DNA of 38,371 nucleotides from Hymenobacter jeongseonensis (GTDB lineage Bacteria > Bacteroidota > Bacteroidia > Cytophagales > Hymenobacteraceae): contig NZ_JADQDQ010000020.1 of the NCBI RefSeq assembly GCF_015694725.1, positions 1 through 38,371 on the forward strand, written 5' to 3'. The notes beneath the pieces were generated by a model, which was given only the letters and a program-made list of their open reading frames with translations, ran no database searches and was not told the DNA's origin. This document shows, piece by piece, positions 35,793-38,371 of this stretch (position 1 is the stretch's first letter; each line of letters begins with the position of its first letter). The position numbers and the translations under genes are program-made.

Positions 35793-35831
35793 CTGAATTG
35801 CCGCGTTTAGCTTCGGACCGTTTTCCTGAAC
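35793..35831 (+). repeat. Cassette repeat R8 (long subtype)
   Basis: The copy reads CTGAATTGCCGCGTTTAGC, then TTCGGACCGTTTTCCTGAAC. It shares ACTGAAT-GCCGCGTTTAGCTTC with R11. Its last base is the first base, on the plus strand, of the stop codon of the minus-strand SUKH gene, so gene and repeat abut exactly. Confidence 0.8.
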
Positions 35832-36313
35832 TACTCCTCTGGTAGCGAGTCGCTGTCAACCAAACCTGCGAGAAACACCGCGAAACTCTCGGCTAATTGC
35901 ACCTCCTGCTCCATTTCCGTATCAATCCAGGCCACGGTGGGTTCTGGTCCGTTGCGGTAGTCCAAGCTAATAAAGCAGTGCCCGTCGCCGCTGAGCAGGA
36001 CTTGCTTTTCGGGTAACCCCCATTCCTGGGTCAGGTACGCCGAATCCAACAAACTTGCCGGGCCGCTGTCACGGGGCGGGACCAGGCCGAAGAGCTCCTC
36101 AAAAGGGACATGCGTCGCGGACCAGGAGGTGGCCTGGGTGGTGAGAAACGCAAACCCCCGTGTATCGCCCCCGTTCTGCTGGGCCAGCAAAGCCAGTAAT
36201 TCAGCCGACAGACGCACACCGAGTTCCTGCTCGGCCACAGGTACGTAGTCCGGGCGAAGAGGGGAAGCCGGCAAAGAGGATGGCGCCCAAAAAGCAGAAA
36301 GATTAATTGGCAT
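35831..36313 (-). CDS. SMI1/KNR4 (SUKH) family protein, probable immunity protein
   Basis: The ATG at 36313 (MPINLSAFWAPSS) is preferred over 36415 because a TACTTTG box stands 4 bases upstream and the longer frame runs across repeat R9. The 160-residue protein has the SUKH pattern: VAEQELGVRLSAELLALLAQQNGG near the start, FEELFGL in the middle, then LLSGDGHCFISLDYR and a Glu-rich helix with FAVFLAGLV. SUKH proteins commonly serve as immunity proteins against polymorphic toxins, but no toxin gene is adjacent. The gene is reversed relative to the array and sits exactly between R8 and R9. Confidence 0.85.
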   Translation of the reverse strand: MPINLSAFWAPSSLPASPLRPDYVPVAEQELGVRLSAELLALLAQQNGGDTRGFAFLTTQATSWSATHVPFEELFGLVPPRDSGPASLLDSAYLTQEWGLPEKQVLLSGDGHCFISLDYRNGPEPTVAWIDTEMEQEVQLAESFAVFLAGLVDSDSLPEE

Positions 36314-36317
36314 GAGG

Positions 36318-36324
36318 CAAAGTA
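36318..36324 (-). promoter_or_regulatory. -7 box abutting the SUKH start codon
   Basis: On the minus strand TACTTTG is followed by CCTC and the ATG at 36313. The same box-to-start spacing therefore occurs in a reversed gene. Confidence 0.45.
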
Positions 36325-36325
36325 A

Positions 36326-36360
36326 CCCTCCTTCTACCTTTCGGACCGTTTTCTTAGACT
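36326..36360 (+). repeat. Cassette repeat R9
   Basis: CCCTCCTTCTACCTTT and CGGACCGTTTTCTTAGACT form a short-subtype copy. It begins two bases from the -7 box of the reversed SUKH gene and ends 17 bases before the next plus-strand ATG. Confidence 0.75.
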
Positions 36361-36377
36361 GAATAGTCCAACCTAAT

Positions 36378-36857
36378 ATGCTAAGCGTAAAATCAGATGC
36401 TGACGGAGGTGCCATTTCAATGCATTTAGCAGTGGAAGCAATTGGGCTGGATGAGAAAGCAGATTTATACTACTTGTCTCTCGAAGGTGAAGGAAACACA
36501 CAGGAGCCTGATTCTACGGCCTTGTTTTCAACTATTGAGAGGCTTTTAAGCGGATGGCTCTTTCAGGTTAAAAACTTAGAAGCGCAGCAAGTAGCGTATC
36601 TGCCCTTTGATTTTTCGGATGAATACCTAGGGTGCTTAAAGTGCAAGCTTATTTCACCCGGAAAAGTCTCCATCTCTTACGGATATACACGAGAGCGCTA
36701 TGGTCACAGTGTAATTCCTTCTCAATCAAAAGATTTTAAATTGTCTGAGGAAAGCTACATCCCTACTTCAGGTTCAGCGATTCTAGAAAGTGCTGTAGTA
36801 ATCAATCACATTGAGGGTTGTATAAAATCTTTGATGAACGGTAAAGGAAGAAGGTAG
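36378..36857 (+). CDS. Protein of unknown function, AT-rich cassette
   Basis: The 159-residue product is soluble, with no signal peptide: MLSVKSDADGGAISMHLAV, then FSTIERLLSGWLFQVKNLE, VSISYGYTRERYGHS and a C-terminal helix (VVINHIEGCIKSLMNG). The length and alpha/beta pattern would fit an immunity-type protein, but I do not recognise a family. Base composition and codon use are clearly AT-richer than all neighbours, which points to separate recent acquisition. It is bounded by R9 and, 98 bases after its stop, by R10. Confidence 0.75.
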   Translation: MLSVKSDADGGAISMHLAVEAIGLDEKADLYYLSLEGEGNTQEPDSTALFSTIERLLSGWLFQVKNLEAQQVAYLPFDFSDEYLGCLKCKLISPGKVSISYGYTRERYGHSVIPSQSKDFKLSEESYIPTSGSAILESAVVINHIEGCIKSLMNGKGRR

Positions 36858-36914
36858 CACTCGCCCTTTATGGCTTTACGCAATGTTGTAAATCAATTCA
36901 CTGAGCATCGCTAA

Positions 36915-36933
36915 TTACAGCAGTCTGCTGTAA
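36915..36933. promoter_or_regulatory. 19-bp palindrome
   Basis: TTACAGCAG-T-CTGCTGTAA is a perfect 9-bp inverted repeat around one base, lying between the stop codon of the AT-rich gene and R10. A 16-of-19 match, TTACAGCAATCTGCTGCAG, occurs at 27024-27042 upstream of the mobilisation genes. It may be an operator or a recombination site. Confidence 0.45.
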
Positions 36934-36955
36934 GAGATAAGTCAGGATGGAAAGA

Positions 36956-36991
36956 AACGCTCCTTTTACTATTCGGACCGTTTTCCTGTAC
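36956..36991 (+). repeat. Cassette repeat R10
   Basis: AACGCTCCTTTTACTATT and CGGACCGTTTTCCTGTAC are close to the consensus. The next gene is reversed, with its stop codon about 55 bases further on. R10 therefore points into a 3' end, which argues against a promoter role. Confidence 0.8.
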
Positions 36992-37045
36992 GGCGGGCAC
37001 CGTTGGCACCCCGCTACTTTGCTTTGGCGTGTGCCTCAGCGGAAC

Positions 37046-37630
37046 TCAGGCGTACGCGAAATAGACGATGGCGCTGCCGTGGCTTTTGGCAAATTCCAGA
37101 AACCGTTTAATGACGCGCAGGTCTTGCCCAAAATTGTTGTCCAGATAGTCGATTTCCCCTTCGCCTGCCTCGCGCAGGAAGTCCGCAAAGTAGCGGGGGC
37201 TGTCGAGCGTGTCACGCCGGCCGTGGTCAAGTAAACTCGGGAGGTTGTCCAGAGTCGCCAGCGCACTCATCAGTTCTTCTAGCGTGGCCAGCACCTTATC
37301 GATGTTACCGGTCAAGTTGGCCTTGGCCGTCTCGGCTTCCTGTAAGATTTGTTGCCGCTCTGTTTCACTCGCCGCCTGCTCTAACGCCCACTCCCGGGAC
37401 ATTTCATCCGGGTAGGTTTCCATCTGAGAAAGGGGCTGGATATCCACGCCCGTTAGCGCCCCTATCTGGTCTAACTCCGGTGTGCCCTCGCTCACGTGCG
37501 GCCGGCACATGAAATGGTAGAACGTCCGGCTTAAGTTGTACCGCTGACGGGGCTCTTGGTCCATCACGGCGTACAACTCTTCGTGGTTATCGGCCATCAG
37601 GTAGGCGTCCATTCCCATAAATTCAAGCAT
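37046..37630 (-). CDS. Soluble protein of unknown function
   Basis: The 194-residue protein starts MLEFMGMDAYLMADNHEELY; starts at residues 5 and 7 are also possible. It has no signal peptide. The central part is helical and Glu/Ala-rich (EWALEQAASETERQQILQEA, LATLEELMSALATL). The end is FADFLREAGEGEIDYLD, then FGQDLRVIKRFLEFAKSHG. The acidic character and position among cassette genes would suit an immunity protein, but that is only inference. It is reversed relative to the array, between R10 and R11. A degenerate TACTTAA box stands 4 bases before its ATG. Confidence 0.75.
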   Translation of the reverse strand: MLEFMGMDAYLMADNHEELYAVMDQEPRQRYNLSRTFYHFMCRPHVSEGTPELDQIGALTGVDIQPLSQMETYPDEMSREWALEQAASETERQQILQEAETAKANLTGNIDKVLATLEELMSALATLDNLPSLLDHGRRDTLDSPRYFADFLREAGEGEIDYLDNNFGQDLRVIKRFLEFAKSHGSAIVYFAYA

Positions 37631-37664
37631 GGAGTTAAGTAAGCCACAAACCTATTCGAATAAT

Positions 37665-37715
37665 AGGCTCCTTCCACTGAATGGCCGCGTTTAGCTTCCG
37701 ACCCTTTAGCTGAAC
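37665..37715 (+). repeat. Cassette repeat R11 (long subtype)
   Basis: AGGCTCCTTCCACTGAAT, then GGCCGCGTTTAGCTTCC and GACCCTTTAGCTGAAC. It joins features of the short subtype (CTCCTT) and the long one (GCGTTTAGC). GTTTAGC and GCTGAAC form an imperfect inverted repeat. Confidence 0.8.
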
Positions 37716-37740
37716 GCAATGCGTGCACCTTATCGCGCAC

Positions 37741-37748
37741 TACTTTTG
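37741..37748 (+). promoter_or_regulatory. -7 box abutting a start codon
   Basis: TACTTTTG is an exact TAnnTTTG match, followed by GGC and the ATG at 37752. It decides the start of the lipoprotein gene in favour of 37752 over 37719. Confidence 0.55.
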
Positions 37749-37751
37749 GGC

Positions 37752-38252
37752 ATGACCCGTCTTGTGTATGTAGCCTTGTTAGGGGCAAGTGGGTGCGTTC
37801 GCCCCTCCGCCCCTGCGCCCGCTTCTTTCTCGGCCGAGGTAGCGACGAGCTACGCTCGCTTCCAAGATGTGCGCGCCGATGCCCAGCGGGCCGACAGCAC
37901 GGTCGTGGTCTTCCCGTTTCACCCCGACGACACGCTCGCCTTCAGGCCCCGCTTGGTGCGCCCGGTCGGGCCGGTCACGCTCTCGCCAGCCGAGCGGCGG
38001 CTCGCCGACAGCTTGGTACAAGCTGTGGAACGGACCGAGCAGCTCCCGGCGTACCGCTACCGCCACCAGTACCTGCCGGCCGTGGACGGCCGCGGGGCCA
38101 CGCACGTGTGGGTGCAGGGGTTTTGCCGCGTTCCCTCCTGGTGGACCACGCAGGCTACGTCGTACAAAGGGGGCGGGGATTGTTTCTACCAGGTCCAACT
38201 CAATTTGACCACCCGACGCTACGACGCTTTTCGCACCAACGCGCCAAAATAA
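37752..38252 (+). CDS. Lipoprotein of unknown function
   Basis: Starting at 37752 the protein opens MTRLVYVALLGASGC, a short lipoprotein signal with lipobox GASGC. The ATG at 37719 would place the promoter box inside the gene. The 166-residue product continues with a Pro/Ala linker and FSAEVATSYARFQDV, STVVVFPFHPDDTLAF, LSPAERRLADSLVQAVE, and a C-terminal part with two cysteines (GFCRVPSWW, GGDCFYQVQLNLTTRRY). It reads as an outer-membrane-anchored small domain. I do not recognise the family. It lies between R11 and R12, and R12 starts 8 bases after the stop. Confidence 0.78.
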   Translation: MTRLVYVALLGASGCVRPSAPAPASFSAEVATSYARFQDVRADAQRADSTVVVFPFHPDDTLAFRPRLVRPVGPVTLSPAERRLADSLVQAVERTEQLPAYRYRHQYLPAVDGRGATHVWVQGFCRVPSWWTTQATSYKGGGDCFYQVQLNLTTRRYDAFRTNAPK

Positions 38253-38260
38253 TACCCATA

Positions 38261-38310
38261 CGCTCCTATTTTTAAACGGAGCGCGTTTAGCTTTCGACCG
38301 TTTGCTTAGC
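38261..38310 (+). repeat. Cassette repeat R12 (long subtype)
   Basis: CGCTCCTATTTTTAAACGG, then AGCGCGTTTAGCTTTCGACC and GTTTGCTTAGC. GCTCC and GGAGC can pair in the left part. A TACTTTTG box follows at about 38334, so another plus-strand cassette gene probably starts just beyond the window. Confidence 0.75.
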
Positions 38311-38371
38311 CTACTTACGCTGCAGCAACCGACTACTTTTGGTTTCTACTTCGCGCCGGCTTGGCCCACCC

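Noticed and set aside
36947..37234. 95-residue plus-strand frame starting in repeat R10
   Set aside because: It begins inside the repeat and runs antisense to the better-supported minus-strand gene at 37046-37630.
31973..38310. Canonical integron attC sites
   Set aside because: I looked for paired RYYYAAC/GTTRRRY cores with a foldback body. GTTTAGC and GCTGAAC occur in some copies but in the wrong order and inconsistently, so I call the array integron-like only.

Overview
The window looks like a piece of a Bacteroidota genome, most probably Cytophagales and close to Hymenobacter. The reasons are the high GC content, three surface proteins ending in type IX secretion (T9SS) C-terminal sorting domains, TAnnTTTG-type -7 promoter boxes, Bacteroidota mobilisation proteins (YWFCY-type coupling protein, DUF4099/DUF3945 protein) and LytTR and HisKA_2 two-component proteins. 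It could be chromosome or a large plasmid. I saw no rRNA, tRNA, CRISPR array, replication initiator or integrase. Genus assignment is inference.

Region 1 (1-18.6 kb) is a regulatory and surface block. It holds a multi-PAS histidine kinase cut by the left edge at its H-box, a NarL/LuxR response regulator, a two-gene operon of T9SS-exported proteins (a parallel beta-helix protein and an Ig-like repeat protein), a ~131 bp MITE-like inverted-repeat element, a giant 2,750-residue DUF11-repeat T9SS protein with a glycine-rich insert, and a frameshifted remnant of another secreted protein. A second copy of the response regulator follows at 19.2 kb. The copies match over exactly the coding sequence (one substitution plus the stop codon) and diverge on both sides. 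A 17-bp dyad motif (TACCC-N7-GGGTG type) occurs four times, each time 165-330 bp upstream of the kinase, the beta-helix operon, the pseudogene/giant-gene unit or the second regulator, and in the same relative orientation. It is a candidate operator linking these genes.

Region 2 (19.9-21.2 kb) is a scrapyard: an IS481-type transposase remnant fused to the last domain of a GH3 glycosidase, then a ThuA-like lipoprotein gene carrying two compensating frameshifts.

Region 3 (21.2-29.1 kb) is a mobilisation and partition module. On the minus strand are an RHH accessory protein, a short MOBP-type relaxase, a frameshifted coupling protein and a DUF4099/DUF3945 protein. On the plus strand are a ParA ATPase and a DUF3408-like protein. 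Between the two arms lie a candidate oriT inverted repeat and 36 degenerate 8-bp units (consensus TGCTTCAN), 26 of them in one unbroken 208-bp register ending 36 bp before parA. I read this as a centromere-like partition site.

Region 4 (29.3-31.9 kb) is a TPR/HisKA_2 kinase followed by a LytTR response regulator. Each is interrupted by one in-frame TAG in an otherwise intact frame.

Region 5 (31.9-38.4 kb) is an array of short, mostly unrelated genes (small membrane proteins, an outer-membrane barrel, a SUKH-type protein, a lipoprotein, unknowns), each separated from the next by a ~35-50 bp repeat with the core GACCGTTTnnCTGAAC. All 12 copies point the same way even though three of the genes are reversed, and most start within ~25 bp of a stop codon. 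That is the layout of an integron-like cassette array, although the repeat is not a canonical attC site and no integrase is present. Several cassette genes have a -7 box only 3-5 bases from the ATG, which suggests leaderless mRNAs.
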